From: an uncultured Erythrobacter sp.
Lineage (GTDB): Bacteria > Pseudomonadota > Alphaproteobacteria > Sphingomonadales > Sphingomonadaceae
Direction of reading: 5' to 3'
Assembly: GCA_937899785.1 (NCBI GenBank)
Contig: CALCCG010000039.1
Span: 1 to 35,798, forward strand
DNA: 35,798 bases
Made by a program: the position numbers and the translations under genes. A model generated the notes under the pieces. That model searched no databases, was not told the origin of the DNA, and was given only the letters and a program-made list of their open reading frames with translations. Shown here piece by piece: positions 1 to 8,383 of the stretch (position 1 is the first letter of the stretch; each line of letters starts with the position of its first letter).

Positions 1-432
1 TACGGAGATGTCCGGGTCGAGCGCGAAGGCGGACAGCTCAAACCGGACCTGATCGTTGCCCTTGCCGGTTGCGCCGCGGGCGATGGCGTCGGCGCCGGTT
101 TCGTGCGCGATCTCAACCAGGCGCTTCGAAATCAGCGGCCGCGCGATCGAGGTGCCGAGCAGGTAATCGCCTTCGTAACGGGCGTTGGCGCGCATCATCG
201 GGAAAACGAAATCGCGCACGAATTCCTCGCGCACGTCTTCGATAAAGATGTGTTCGTCGGGAATGCCCATCGCGCGAGCTTTATCGCGCGCGGGCTCGAT
301 CTCTTCGCCCTGGCCAAGATCGGCGGTAAACGTGACGACCTCCAGCCCGCGCTCCACGCTTAGCCATTTGGCGATCACGGAGGTGTCGAGACCTCCCGAA
401 TAAGCAAGCACGACTTTCTTTACGTCAGACAC
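1..432 (-). CDS. argG: Argininosuccinate synthase, N-terminal part (cut by window edge)
   Basis: ArgG joins citrulline and aspartate using ATP to make argininosuccinate, the penultimate step of arginine synthesis, in the cytoplasm. I read 144 codons in one open frame that runs off the left edge. The protein begins with the ATP-pyrophosphatase P-loop AYSGGLDTS at residues 10-18. It continues with family hallmarks: a TADLGQGEE segment, LLGTSIARP and [16 protein letters not shown], which are the citrulline/aspartate-binding parts of ArgG. The start is a GTG at 432-430, because no in-frame ATG lies between it and the divergent gene. About 145 bases separate it from the acyltransferase gene, so the two probably have back-to-back promoters. 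The family identity is very clear. Only the C-terminal two thirds cannot be seen. Confidence 0.96.
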   Translation of the reverse strand, partial: MSDVKKVVLAYSGGLDTSVIAKWLSVERGLEVVTFTADLGQGEEIEPARDKARAMGIPDEHIFIEDVREEFVRDFVFPMMRANARYEGDYLLGTSIARPLISKRLVEIAHETGADAIARGATGKGNDQVRFELSAFALDPDISV

Positions 433-518
433 GGTGTTTCTCACAGTTTTTGGTCCGGCGCCGCTAGCAGTGGGGGCCTTTGTCGGCAACGAATTCAACA
501 GGAATATGCGGTAATTTC

Positions 519-546
519 TTGAAGAGTGAAATTTGGGGCCGATATT
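519..546 (+). promoter_or_regulatory. Candidate sigma-70-type promoter of the acyltransferase gene
   Basis: TTGAAG at 519-524 and GATATT at 541-546 are separated by 16 bases. This would place a transcription start near 553, about 25 bases before the ATG at 578. Each hexamer matches the consensus only partly, so this is a weak candidate seen by eye. Confidence 0.3.
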
Positions 547-577
547 TCAAACGCCTAACGCGGCCAGGGGGATCTGA

Positions 578-1972
578 ATGCTAACGATGTGGAGCAAAGC
601 GCGCGAGCTGGCGGACATGACACCTCCCGAGCGCAATCGCTGGGTCGATTTCCTAAGAGCGGTTTCGATTATGGCTGTGGTGATCGGCCACTGGTTGATG
701 GCCGGTCTGTATGTCAACGAGGCGGGCGAGCTGCTGCGCGGTGACCTTTTGAGCGTCGCGGACTGGGCGCACTGGCTGACCTGGGGTTTTCAGGTGATGC
801 CGGTCTTTTTCCTTGTGGGTGGCTATTCCAACGGCGTGAGCTGGGTCGCGAGCGTTCGCAAGGCGCGCGCGCAAGACCGTCCAAGCCAGACCGGCGTCTA
901 TCGAGATTGGCTGGCGGCGCGGGTTCAGCGTCTGATCACGCCGACATTCCCGGTGTTGCTCTTGTGGGCGGCGCTGGCGGTCATCATGACGCAGGTTGGT
1001 CTGCCGCGCGATCAGATCCGCATGGCGACCGAAGCCGCGCTTATCCCCGTCTGGTTTCTGGCTGTTTACCTGCTTGTCACCGCCTTCACGCCGCTGAGCC
1101 ACGCAGCCTGGAAGCGCTTTGGATGGCTCAGCTTTGCGATCTACGTCCCGATCGCGATGCTGACCGATTGGCTGACCTTCTCGCAAGGCGTTCCATGGGT
1201 GAACTTCACCAATTTCCTTTGGGTGTTTCTCGCTATTCACCAGCTCGGTTTCGCGTGGCGCGATGGCAAGTTTGGCGAAGGGGAGGGCACTCGCTGGTTC
1301 GCGTGGGCCACCTTCGCAGTGGGGCTCGCCATTCTGGTGTCGATCACGGTTTACGGGTTCTATCCGGTCTCGATGGTGTCCGCGCCGGGTGGTTTCTCAA
1401 ACTCGCTGCCGCCCACGCTGGCGCTGTTTGCTTTGGGTGTCGCGCAAGTGGGCCTCGTGCTCGCGCTGGAGCCGGCTGGGCGCAAGATGCTCAGCAATTT
1501 GGGTGTCTGGACCGCGACCGTGCTGATGAACGGTATGATCATGACCGTCTATTTGTGGCATCTGACCGCCTTTGTCCTGGTGATGACAGTGTGCTGGCTG
1601 GTGCTGGGCGGAGCGGGTCTCGATTCGGTGCCGGGCAGCGGAGCCTGGTGGATGACGCGGCCGATGTGGATTGCGATCTATATGGTGGCGCTCATGCCCT
1701 TCATCGCAATCTTTGCCCGGCATGAGCGCAGCTTTGGCCCGATCCGTGGAGGTCGCACCGTGCCCAAGGTTCGCGCGGCCTTTGGCGTGCTGGCGATTTG
1801 CGTCGGTCTGGGCGCGACCGCGGGCGTTACAATCGCCAGCCCGGACAGCCTTTCCGGTATCCGCTGGTGGGTGATTGCGCTGCCTTTGGTGGGCGCCGCT
1901 CTCTTGGGCTTTGGGCCGGTCTACCGCCCAAGCGAAGCGACGCGCGAACACGCCAATCAAAACGCAGCCTGA
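578..1972 (+). CDS. Integral-membrane acyltransferase, acyltransferase-3 family
   Basis: This 464-residue protein has about ten hydrophobic membrane segments. Near its N terminus it has the family signature: a WVDFLRA motif, then a first membrane helix containing the conserved His in VVIGHW, then FFLVGGY and a basic cytoplasmic segment (RDWLAARVQRLITP). These mark the acyltransferase-3 (OatA/NodX-like) family, which moves acyl groups from the cytoplasm onto extracytoplasmic sugars or lipids. The substrate cannot be told from sequence. The ATG at 578 follows a purine-rich AGGGGG ribosome site at 566-571. An in-frame ATG at 617 is less well placed. The gene converges on the cyclopropane synthase gene with one base between the stop codons, so both may touch envelope lipid composition, but that is only suggested by position. 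Confidence 0.88.
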   Translation: MLTMWSKARELADMTPPERNRWVDFLRAVSIMAVVIGHWLMAGLYVNEAGELLRGDLLSVADWAHWLTWGFQVMPVFFLVGGYSNGVSWVASVRKARAQDRPSQTGVYRDWLAARVQRLITPTFPVLLLWAALAVIMTQVGLPRDQIRMATEAALIPVWFLAVYLLVTAFTPLSHAAWKRFGWLSFAIYVPIAMLTDWLTFSQGVPWVNFTNFLWVFLAIHQLGFAWRDGKFGEGEGTRWFAWATFAVGLAILVSITVYGFYPVSMVSAPGGFSNSLPPTLALFALGVAQVGLVLALEPAGRKMLSNLGVWTATVLMNGMIMTVYLWHLTAFVLVMTVCWLVLGGAGLDSVPGSGAWWMTRPMWIAIYMVALMPFIAIFARHERSFGPIRGGRTVPKVRAAFGVLAICVGLGATAGVTIASPDSLSGIRWWVIALPLVGAALLGFGPVYRPSEATREHANQNAA

Positions 1973-1973
1973 C

Positions 1974-3248
1974 CTAAGCCTTGTTGAGCAGCCGGCTTTC
2001 CTCGGCCTCGAGATAGGAGCGCGTGAGCGGCAGGGCGTGGCGGCTGCGTGCGTATTGGATCTGGTAATTGCACATGCCGCCCGCCTCAAACACGGTCGCT
2101 GCGCCTGACAGGTAAAAGGTCCACATACGAAAGAAGCGCTCGTCGTACATCGCGATGATCGCATCCTTGTTGGCCAGGCAATTGGCGTACCATTGACGGA
2201 TCGTGCGCGCGTAGTGGAGGCGCAAGGTCTCGACATCGGTGGCAATCAGGCGCGCTTTCTCACTTGCGCTGACGGTTTCCGAGAGCGCGGGGATATAGCC
2301 GCCTGGGAAAACGTATTTGCGGGTGAAGGCGTCGGTTGTGCCGGGGCCGCCCATCCGCCCGATCGTGTGGAGCAACATGACTCCCTCTTCAGCGAGCATA
2401 GTGGCGCAGGATTGGAAGAAAGTTTCAAACTGCGGCTGGCCGACATGTTCGAACATGCCGACCGATACGATCCGGTCGAACTGGCTGTTTGCGGCGCGGC
2501 AACGCTCGGCGAGAACGCGGTAGTCGATCAGCTCGAAGCGCACCTTGTTGGCCACGCCGGCCGCTTGCGCGCGTTTGCGGGCGAGGGCGAGCTGCTCTTC
2601 GGAAAGCGTAATCCCGGTTACCTCGACCTCGTAATTCTGCGCGAGGAAGATCGCCATCCCGCCCCACCCGCACCCAATATCAAGGACCGTGTTGCCCGGC
2701 TGGATCGCGAGTTTGACCGCAATATGCGCCAGCTTGGCCCGCTGCGCCTGCGCCAGGGTCATGTCCTCGCCGAAACGTTCGGTGTTCCAAAAGGCGCAGG
2801 AATACTGCCAATGCTCCGGATCCAGCATCAACGCGTAGAAATCGTTGCCGATGTCGTAGTGATGCGCGACGTTCTCTTTTGAAGTGAGCGCGGTGTTGAC
2901 TCTCTCGGCCAGCCAGGTGACCCGGTTCTTAACCTTGCGCGTCACGCTCGGCGGAGCGAACTGACCGCCTTTTTCCCACCGATTGTTCAAGCGCAGCAGG
3001 GTTACCAGACCCATCACGTCGCCTTCCTCAATCTCCAGGCGCCCGTCCATGAACGCCTCGGCCGCGCCGAGCCGGGGATCGAGGATGATATCGCGTGGCA
3101 CGCGGCTGTCGGTGAAACGCACCACGACTTCCGGATAACCTGGCGCGGCTTCGCCAAATGTGTCCGCCGAACCATCAGAGTAGACCACGCCGAGCCGGCC
3201 CTTCTTCACACCTGAGGTGAGAAACCGCTTCAGAAGTCCCTTGCTCAT
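1974..3248 (-). CDS. cfa: Cyclopropane-fatty-acyl-phospholipid synthase
   Basis: Cfa uses S-adenosylmethionine to methylenate the double bond of unsaturated acyl chains in membrane phospholipids, usually on entry to stationary phase or under stress. The 424-residue protein has the SAM-binding motif VLDIGCGWGG at 188-197. It also has the known active-site set: Cys151 in YSCAFW, Glu267 in SVGMFEHVG, His294 in LLHTIG and Tyr379 in WTFYLSG, which bind the catalytic bicarbonate in the E. coli enzyme. The start at 3248 is preceded by GGGAGGA on the minus strand. A longer open frame continues upstream to 3488 but would run into the DUF1801 gene and has no better ribosome site. An 85-base divergent promoter region separates it from that gene. 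Confidence 0.95.
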   Translation of the reverse strand: MSKGLLKRFLTSGVKKGRLGVVYSDGSADTFGEAAPGYPEVVVRFTDSRVPRDIILDPRLGAAEAFMDGRLEIEEGDVMGLVTLLRLNNRWEKGGQFAPPSVTRKVKNRVTWLAERVNTALTSKENVAHHYDIGNDFYALMLDPEHWQYSCAFWNTERFGEDMTLAQAQRAKLAHIAVKLAIQPGNTVLDIGCGWGGMAIFLAQNYEVEVTGITLSEEQLALARKRAQAAGVANKVRFELIDYRVLAERCRAANSQFDRIVSVGMFEHVGQPQFETFFQSCATMLAEEGVMLLHTIGRMGGPGTTDAFTRKYVFPGGYIPALSETVSASEKARLIATDVETLRLHYARTIRQWYANCLANKDAIIAMYDERFFRMWTFYLSGAATVFEAGGMCNYQIQYARSRHALPLTRSYLEAEESRLLNKA

Positions 3249-3333
3249 TCTGTCCTCCCCAAGAGCCTGTGCTTCGTGTTTCTGTTCCCGTCGCCAATAG
3301 GTTACACTGCCATGAGTTGCGAGGGAGAGCAAA

Positions 3334-3771
3334 ATGACAGAGGCGAAAACTGTGCCGACAGGAGTGCCGGTGGACGAGTTTATCGACGGGGTCGAGCCCG
3401 CCTCCAAGCGCGAAGACGCGCGCGCTCTTTTGGAGGTGTTTGAGCGGGTGACAGGCCAGCCTGCGACGATGTGGGGCCCTTCCATCATCGGCTTTGGCCA
3501 GTATCACTACACCTATGACAGCGGCCATTCGGGCACGAGCATGCGCTCTGGCTTCAGCCCGCGCAAAGCGCGCCATTCGTTGTATTTCATGGGCCGCTAT
3601 GTCGATGAGGCGACCGGAAAGAAAGTCGATCGGCTGCTTGATACATTGGGAAAGCACAAGACGGGCGCCAGCTGCGTCTACGTCAACAAGCTGGCCGATA
3701 TCGACCTTGCCGTGCTCGAAGAGATTATCGCGCTGTGTTGGGACGCTATGAACCGCGTCTATCCCGACTGA
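3334..3771 (+). CDS. DUF1801 domain protein
   Basis: This is a small cytoplasmic protein of 145 residues with no signal peptide or membrane segment. The pattern of ATMWGPSIIGFGQYHYTYDSG (residues about 45-65) followed by SLYFMGRYVDE and KTGASCVYVNKLADID is typical of DUF1801 (YdhG-like fold) proteins. Their biochemical role is unknown. Some relatives have been compared with iron-chaperone-like folds, but nothing here proves metal binding. A GGGAGAG ribosome site lies just before the ATG at 3334. The gene diverges from cfa and converges on the molybdoenzyme operon, which ends 9 bases after it, so it is probably a single-gene unit. Confidence 0.85.
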   Translation: MTEAKTVPTGVPVDEFIDGVEPASKREDARALLEVFERVTGQPATMWGPSIIGFGQYHYTYDSGHSGTSMRSGFSPRKARHSLYFMGRYVDEATGKKVDRLLDTLGKHKTGASCVYVNKLADIDLAVLEEIIALCWDAMNRVYPD

Positions 3772-3780
3772 CGAGCCCGC

Positions 3781-4539
3781 TCAGATCCCGGCATACCATT
3801 GATAATTGCCGATATCCTCCCAAAAGCCGCCCTTGCCGCCCGCTATGTCATCAAGGCTCGCCACGGCCTCGATTGCCGTGAGGTATTTGGCGTGTTTGTA
3901 GCCCAATTGCCTTTCAATCCGCATGCGCAAGGGAGCGCCGTTCTTCTCCGGGATCGGCTCGCCGTTTAACGAATGCGCGACGATCGTCTGCGGGTGGTAG
4001 GCGTCCACCATATCGACGCTTTCGTAATAGCGACGGCCATAGAGCACGTCGGCGCAGCGAAAGACGATGAAATTGGCCTCTGGCTTGACCTTGGCGGTGT
4101 CGAGCAGGCGGGAAAGTTGCGGGCCAGTCCATTGGCCAATCGCGCTCCACCCTTCGACACAATCGTGGCGGGTGATTTGAGTGCGTTGCGGCAAAGCCTT
4201 CAATTCGTCGAGCGAGAGGCGCAGCGGATTCTCGACCAGCCCATTGATGGCCAGTCGCCAATCCGGAAAGCCCTCGGCCAATTGCTCCCGGTAGATCGGA
4301 CCGTCCACGGTCAGCGAACCGTTGCCCTTGAAGCTGGGCGAGCGGTCTTCGGGCGCGTATTCGGGCGCGAGGGCCTGACGCCCGGCCAGAATGCGATGCG
4401 CTTCGCGGTGCCATCCCTCTGCGGTGTCAAACAGGCCTTCGCCAGTCTCGCTGGTCGCAAATCGATCGATCTTGGAACACGCGCCCGCGCCTAGCGCCGC
4501 GATACCGGCCATCAGCGAACGGCGGGCGACGCGGGTCAT
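3781..4539 (-). CDS. Exported molybdopterin-dependent oxidoreductase, sulfite-oxidase/YedY-like fold
   Basis: This 252-residue protein belongs to the oxidoreductase molybdopterin-binding (sulfite oxidase/MsrP) superfamily. Cys127 in the RHDCVEGWS motif is the expected molybdenum ligand. It is followed by IGQWTGPQLSRLL and the conserved YYESVDM and PLRMRIERQLGYKHAKYL segments. The N terminus has two adjacent arginines (ARRSLMAG, Arg6-Arg7) before a short hydrophobic stretch that ends in Cys21 (LGAGACS). This looks like a Tat signal combined with a relaxed lipobox, so the enzyme is probably exported folded with its cofactor and may be lipid-anchored. The start overlaps the end of the cytochrome b561 gene by 4 bases (ATGA), implying an enzyme plus heme-b membrane partner, as in MsrPQ. 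The substrate is unknown. Confidence 0.87.
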   Translation of the reverse strand: MTRVARRSLMAGIAALGAGACSKIDRFATSETGEGLFDTAEGWHREAHRILAGRQALAPEYAPEDRSPSFKGNGSLTVDGPIYREQLAEGFPDWRLAINGLVENPLRLSLDELKALPQRTQITRHDCVEGWSAIGQWTGPQLSRLLDTAKVKPEANFIVFRCADVLYGRRYYESVDMVDAYHPQTIVAHSLNGEPIPEKNGAPLRMRIERQLGYKHAKYLTAIEAVASLDDIAGGKGGFWEDIGNYQWYAGI

Positions 4540-5222
4540 GCCTTGCCCCTTGGTTCTTCGCGGCCACCGGCGATCATCCCCCAGATCTGGCGCAGCGGAC
4601 CAGAAACAAGGACCATGGCAAGATGGACAACGAAAAAGGCCAACAGCGCAAAGGCCACGATGAAATGCAGCGAGCGCGCGCTCTGTCGCCCACCCAGCGC
4701 TTCAACAAGCCACGGCGCGGCGGGTTCGATGCCTGGACTTAGCGCCAGTCCGGTGAACACCATGAGAGGAAGCAGAACGCCAAGCACCAAACCATAGCTG
4801 AGCTTCTGCAGCGTGTTGTACTTTGCGCCCGTCTCAGCGCCAAATTGCCCTCGTAAGTGCGAACCGACCTCGCGCCACACGCTTGCCGGAGACCATGCGC
4901 TGGGCGGCGCTGCGATGTCGCGCACGAAATGGCGGTTTGCCAGCATCGCGATCCACATGGCTAGAAGGGCGACCGCAAAGACCCAGGCACCCGCGCTGTG
5001 CCAGTCGCGCGCTTCGGCAAGATTATAGCGCTGGGGCAGGGTCGCCCAATTGGGAAAGCGCATAACGGCGAGCCAGGCGTCGGCGGGATCGAAGCCGTAA
5101 TCGCCCCAATAGAGGTATCGGTGCGCGTTTGAAATGCCGAGCCCGGACATAAACAGCACCACCAAAGCGGCGGCGTTGACCCAGTGCCAAATCCGCGTGC
5201 TGATTGCGTGGCGCGGCTTCAC
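4536..5222 (-). CDS. Cytochrome b561-type membrane protein, electron partner of the molybdoenzyme
   Basis: This 228-residue protein has four predicted membrane helices at about residues 15-33, 76-95, 143-163 and 185-207. Histidines sit where b-type heme ligands are expected: His13 (RIWHWVNA), His75 (DWHSAG), His186 (SLHFIVAF) and His200 (FVVHLAMV). This is the di-heme cytochrome b/b6 N-terminal/b561 family, which passes electrons between the quinone pool and a periplasmic or cytoplasmic partner. It overlaps the upstream SDR gene and the downstream molybdoenzyme gene by 4 bases each, so the three should be translated together. By analogy with MsrQ it probably feeds or drains the exported molybdoenzyme. 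That role is inferred from position. Confidence 0.88.
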   Translation of the reverse strand: MKPRHAISTRIWHWVNAAALVVLFMSGLGISNAHRYLYWGDYGFDPADAWLAVMRFPNWATLPQRYNLAEARDWHSAGAWVFAVALLAMWIAMLANRHFVRDIAAPPSAWSPASVWREVGSHLRGQFGAETGAKYNTLQKLSYGLVLGVLLPLMVFTGLALSPGIEPAAPWLVEALGGRQSARSLHFIVAFALLAFFVVHLAMVLVSGPLRQIWGMIAGGREEPRGKA

Positions 5223-5992
5223 GATCCTTCTCCCGTGTTTTCGCGCGCCAGGTAGATCACGTCGCGTGGCTGATCGAGAAGGTGTTGGCCGCTGTCAATG
5301 TAGAGGGTTGATCCGCTCTTGAGCGCTCCCTTTGCGAGGAACCGGGCGGCGTCCACGATCTCCTGCGGCGCGGTCTTCCGGCCAAGCAGGTTGAGCGTGT
5401 GCGAGACTTCGGTCTCGTCCTCGGTCTGATCGTGGCTGGCTAGAATGGCCCCGGGCGCAATCCCGTAGACACGGACGCCGTGATCGTGCGCGTAGGCTTT
5501 GGCCAGCATCGCGATTGTGGCGTTCAGGGCGTGCTTCGACATTGTGTAGCTGAAGAAATCGGGGTTGGGGTTGGCGAGTTTCATATCCGTGATCTGGATG
5601 ACGCTGCGAACGCTTTCGCTGTGGGCGGCGCGCAGAAAGGCTTGCGCCATGCGTGCAGGAGAGGTCGCGTTGATCTGCATTGCCGACAGGTTCGTCGCGG
5701 GATCCAGTTTGGTTGCATCGTCATAGTCGAAAACCGAAGCCGAGTTGACGAGGCATCGCCAGTTGGGAAGGCGGTTTGCGAGGGACTCCATCATCCCTTC
5801 GGCGGCGTCGCCATCGCCCAGATCACAGCGTATCGTTTCGGCCGAGGGCAAGGTGGCGGCCAACGCTTCGGCGGGCTCTGCGCTGGCGTTGTAGTGGATG
5901 ATGGTGTGCCAGTCAGCCTGCGCAAACCCACGGACAATCGCCGCGCCGATCCGGGTCGCGCCGCCTGTCACTAGGATCGCTGGCTTGGTCAT
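5219..5992 (-). CDS. Short-chain dehydrogenase/reductase, pteridine-reductase (FolM/PTR1) type
   Basis: This is a 257-residue Rossmann-fold oxidoreductase. The nucleotide-binding motif is TGGATRIG at residues 9-16, with the basic/Ile pattern seen in pteridine reductases. The catalytic Ser of ordinary SDRs is replaced by Asp136 (VIQITDMK). It stands 13 residues before Tyr149 in the SYTMSKHAL motif with Lys153, and this Asp-13-Tyr-4-Lys spacing equals that of PTR1/FolM, which reduce dihydrobiopterin or dihydromonapterin with NADPH. The gene overlaps the cytochrome b561 gene by 4 bases (ATGA), so a pterin reductase is translationally coupled to a molybdopterin enzyme and its heme partner. The pterin substrate is an inference; a different small carbonyl substrate remains possible. 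Confidence 0.85.
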   Translation of the reverse strand: MTKPAILVTGGATRIGAAIVRGFAQADWHTIIHYNASAEPAEALAATLPSAETIRCDLGDGDAAEGMMESLANRLPNWRCLVNSASVFDYDDATKLDPATNLSAMQINATSPARMAQAFLRAAHSESVRSVIQITDMKLANPNPDFFSYTMSKHALNATIAMLAKAYAHDHGVRVYGIAPGAILASHDQTEDETEVSHTLNLLGRKTAPQEIVDAARFLAKGALKSGSTLYIDSGQHLLDQPRDVIYLARENTGEGS

Positions 5993-6040
5993 CGCAACGC
6001 GCCGTATCAGCGCGCAGGTCTTGCTTCAATCCGCCCCGGT

Positions 6041-6688
6041 CTAACCCAGACGCTTAATCGCTTTGGCTTGGATCTGAGGCGAAAGTCTCGGAAGTTGTGC
6101 GAGCTGCGTTAGATCCTCGCGTGTGGCCTTTCCATGGATCAGCGCGGTGAAGACGCGCGCGACGCTCCAGTTTGGATGTCCATCTTCTATCCGCTCCAAG
6201 GTATCCTGTGCCTGAACTTCACCGGGTTCGATCACGCGGAAGTACCAACCAGAGCGGCCGGTCTGAACTATCCGAGCGGTCATGCCTTTGACGCCAAAGC
6301 GATGATCGATTTTCCAGCACGGCTGACGGGGCTGATTGATTTCGATCACGGCTGTTCCGACGCGGAAACGGTCGCCGATAAACACATCGTGTTCGCCGAT
6401 GTCGCTGATAGACAGGTTGGAGCCAAAGGCGCCCGGTTCGTCCAGAAAAGCGAGGGCGGCCTTGTCTTTCAGCTCCTCGCGCCAGGCCGTGTGGTGATCA
6501 AGCGGGTAGAGGTGGACCGCCTTTTCAGGCCCGCCATGGACGCGCCGGTCGGCCTGTTCGTCGGGCGCGAAGCCTTCTTCGAGCAATTGCACAACGCCAT
6601 CACGCGGGCGTTTGACGATCGCGCTCAGTTCCGCGCCGTTAAAGGGTCGCGCGGTGCCGGTGCACAGGGCCTGAAGCACGCGTTTCAA
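6041..6688 (-). CDS. MOSC domain protein, YiiM-like
   Basis: This 215-residue cytoplasmic protein has a MOSC (MOCO sulfurase C-terminal) beta-barrel. The signature is HGGPEKAVHLYP near residues 51-62, then GAFGSNLS, a segment with GDRFRVGTAVIEI, and the conserved cysteine Cys124 in NQPRQPCWK. The C-terminal helical part (LPRLSPQIQAKAIKRLG) fits the 3-alpha domain of YiiM. YiiM proteins bind molybdenum cofactor and reduce N-hydroxylated bases such as 6-hydroxylaminopurine. The gene follows the methyltransferase with a 4-base overlap. It lies 48 bases before the pteridine-reductase-like gene on the same strand, which places a second molybdenum-linked protein next to the molybdoenzyme unit. Confidence 0.88.
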   Translation of the reverse strand: MKRVLQALCTGTARPFNGAELSAIVKRPRDGVVQLLEEGFAPDEQADRRVHGGPEKAVHLYPLDHHTAWREELKDKAALAFLDEPGAFGSNLSISDIGEHDVFIGDRFRVGTAVIEINQPRQPCWKIDHRFGVKGMTARIVQTGRSGWYFRVIEPGEVQAQDTLERIEDGHPNWSVARVFTALIHGKATREDLTQLAQLPRLSPQIQAKAIKRLG

Positions 6689-7275
6689 GGGTGTCTCGCT
6701 GTGATGTGAATCCAGTCGCGCTGGGTCCCGTCCGAGGCTTTGCCGGGCCGGATCGGGTGATCGACCAAGGCAAACCCGGCCTCTTCATAGCGCGCCAGGA
6801 TCCAGTCCTTGGTGGGAAAGTTGTGCAGGCGCCCAAGCCGATCGCGTCCTTCGCCATCGCCAAGCTTGTAGCTGCCATAGTGCCATCCGCCCGGCTTGAG
6901 CGCGCGATGGATTCGGGTGAGCGCATCGGGCAGTTCAGCGCGCGGGCAATGCAGCAAAGTCGCGTGCGCCCAAACCGCATCGTAGCGCGCGCGCGCGGCC
7001 AATTCGTCAAAGCGCATCACGCGCGCGCTCAGATCAAAGCGTTCGTTCGCTTTATCCGCCATCGGCGCCACTCCGTCGGTCGCATCGATAGCAAAACCAC
7101 GTTCGCGCATGCGGTTGGAATCCTGGCCGCCGCCGCACCCCAGCTCAAGGACCAACGCGCCCGGCTCGAGCCGATCGAGAAACGCATCAAGCGCGGCAGA
7201 GTGGCTGCGCGCGCTGGAAAAGGTGTAATGGGGTGCGCGGGTGGTGTAGAAATCCAGAGTGGCTGGGTCGATCAT
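6685..7275 (-). CDS. Class I SAM-dependent methyltransferase
   Basis: This 196-residue protein has the SAM-binding motif I LELGCGGG at residues 43-50, an acidic residue after strand 2 (DATDG, Asp67), motif IV DAVWAHATLLHC and the post-motif LKPGGWHYGSYK. These define a class I methyltransferase of the UbiE/tellurite-resistance size class. The acceptor is not evident. The gene overlaps the MOSC gene by 4 bases and begins 14 bases after the end of the secreted hydrolase gene, all on the minus strand. A decayed copy of its first 17 codons occurs upstream at 8384-8434, on the other side of the hydrolase gene. Confidence 0.87.
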   Translation of the reverse strand: MIDPATLDFYTTRAPHYTFSSARSHSAALDAFLDRLEPGALVLELGCGGGQDSNRMRERGFAIDATDGVAPMADKANERFDLSARVMRFDELAARARYDAVWAHATLLHCPRAELPDALTRIHRALKPGGWHYGSYKLGDGEGRDRLGRLHNFPTKDWILARYEEAGFALVDHPIRPGKASDGTQRDWIHITARHP

Positions 7276-7289
7276 CCCCCAGCCTTAGC

Positions 7290-8255
7290 TCAATTCCTAA
7301 GGTGGTCGGCAAAGAATTTGAGGGTTGCTGGCCAAATGATCTTCTGCGCTTCGCCGTTTGCAGGGTTGCGCGTTTCCTTGCTGCCATCGCCCGAAAGAAA
7401 GTGGCCTGCATCGGTGAAGACAAAACTCACTGTGGGCAGGCCAGCTTCGACCCGGCGTTCCGCAATAGCCTGAGCCATTTCTCCGGAGTTCCAGACCAGA
7501 TCCGCATCGCCACCAGCCACAAGCACAGGTTCGTCTATGTTCTCCACGGCAATGCGCGCGGCCACCGCTCTATCAGGGTTCGCGTTGCGACCTTTGTCAT
7601 GCGGAAAACGGATGCGCGGGCGCCCGTTGGGGCCCGTGGGGTTGGCGAATTCCTCGCCCATCCCTTGATACGGAACAAACGGCAGAGCTTCGCCTTGCCA
7701 GCTAAACGAGCTCGTTTTCTGGTTGGTGCCCCATCCCTCCCATACGACATCGCTGGGCACGATAGCGGCGATGGCGGTAAAGCCCTCGATCAAGGAGCCG
7801 GCGAGAAGCGCCATTTCCGCCCCTTTGGAGACGCCGTAGATTCCGATGTCTTCTGAGCGAATATCGTCGCGACCTCGCAACCAATCGCGCGCCACAACAA
7901 GTTGGTCGACCGCGATCTCCTGAAACGCGTTGGGAAGTCCGGGAATGTGTCCCTTTCGCCCTTCTGGGGCGGAATAATAGGGCAGACCCAAAACGGCGTA
8001 GCCTTCTGGGACGAATCTCTTGGTAAAGGCTCGTGCGCTGGAATCGCCGCCCTCGCTGCCGCCAAGAACTATGATCACCGGAAAGGGGCCCTCTCCTTGT
8101 GGAAGGGTCAGAAAGCTTCCCGGTAGAGATTCTCCGACATATTCCGCTGAGGCCGCAGTCTCTTGCAAGGTGGCCCCGTCCTGCGCGAGAGCCGGGTTCG
8201 CGTTGGTTGCGGCCATCGCGATCATGAGGGTGCCAATAGCTGAGCGGAATATCAT
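7290..8255 (-). CDS. Secreted alpha/beta hydrolase, BAAT C-terminal / dienelactone-hydrolase-like
   Basis: This 321-residue protein has a cleavable signal peptide ending near ALA-QDG (residue 24/25). The fold shows an IIVLGGSEGG oxyanion segment at 61-70, a nucleophile elbow GVSKGAE with Ser143, an acid residue in GGDADLVWNS (Asp252) and the catalytic His285 in DAGHFL. Order and spacing match the acyl-CoA thioester hydrolase/bile-acid-CoA:amino-acid N-acyltransferase C-terminal family. In bacteria this family includes many exported esterases of unknown substrate. It is the first gene of the minus-strand run and may be an insertion into it, because remnants of the methyltransferase gene flank it on the upstream side. 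Confidence 0.83.
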   Translation of the reverse strand: MIFRSAIGTLMIAMAATNANPALAQDGATLQETAASAEYVGESLPGSFLTLPQGEGPFPVIIVLGGSEGGDSSARAFTKRFVPEGYAVLGLPYYSAPEGRKGHIPGLPNAFQEIAVDQLVVARDWLRGRDDIRSEDIGIYGVSKGAEMALLAGSLIEGFTAIAAIVPSDVVWEGWGTNQKTSSFSWQGEALPFVPYQGMGEEFANPTGPNGRPRIRFPHDKGRNANPDRAVAARIAVENIDEPVLVAGGDADLVWNSGEMAQAIAERRVEAGLPTVSFVFTDAGHFLSGDGSKETRNPANGEAQKIIWPATLKFFADHLRN

Positions 8256-8383
8256 TGCTGCGTCTCCGTGATGATCCCACTCATTTCTAATTTACGCGTC
8301 AAGCGCGCCTATGGATGCAAGGGCCGCTCTGTGTCGGCTCCGCTGCGTCGTTGTGGTGAAGGGCTGTGCGCCAAGCTGTGAGC

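Noticed and set aside
3249..3488. N-terminal extension of the cyclopropane synthase frame
   Set aside because: It would run into the DUF1801 coding region. The start at 3248 has a good ribosome site, and all Cfa motifs lie after it.
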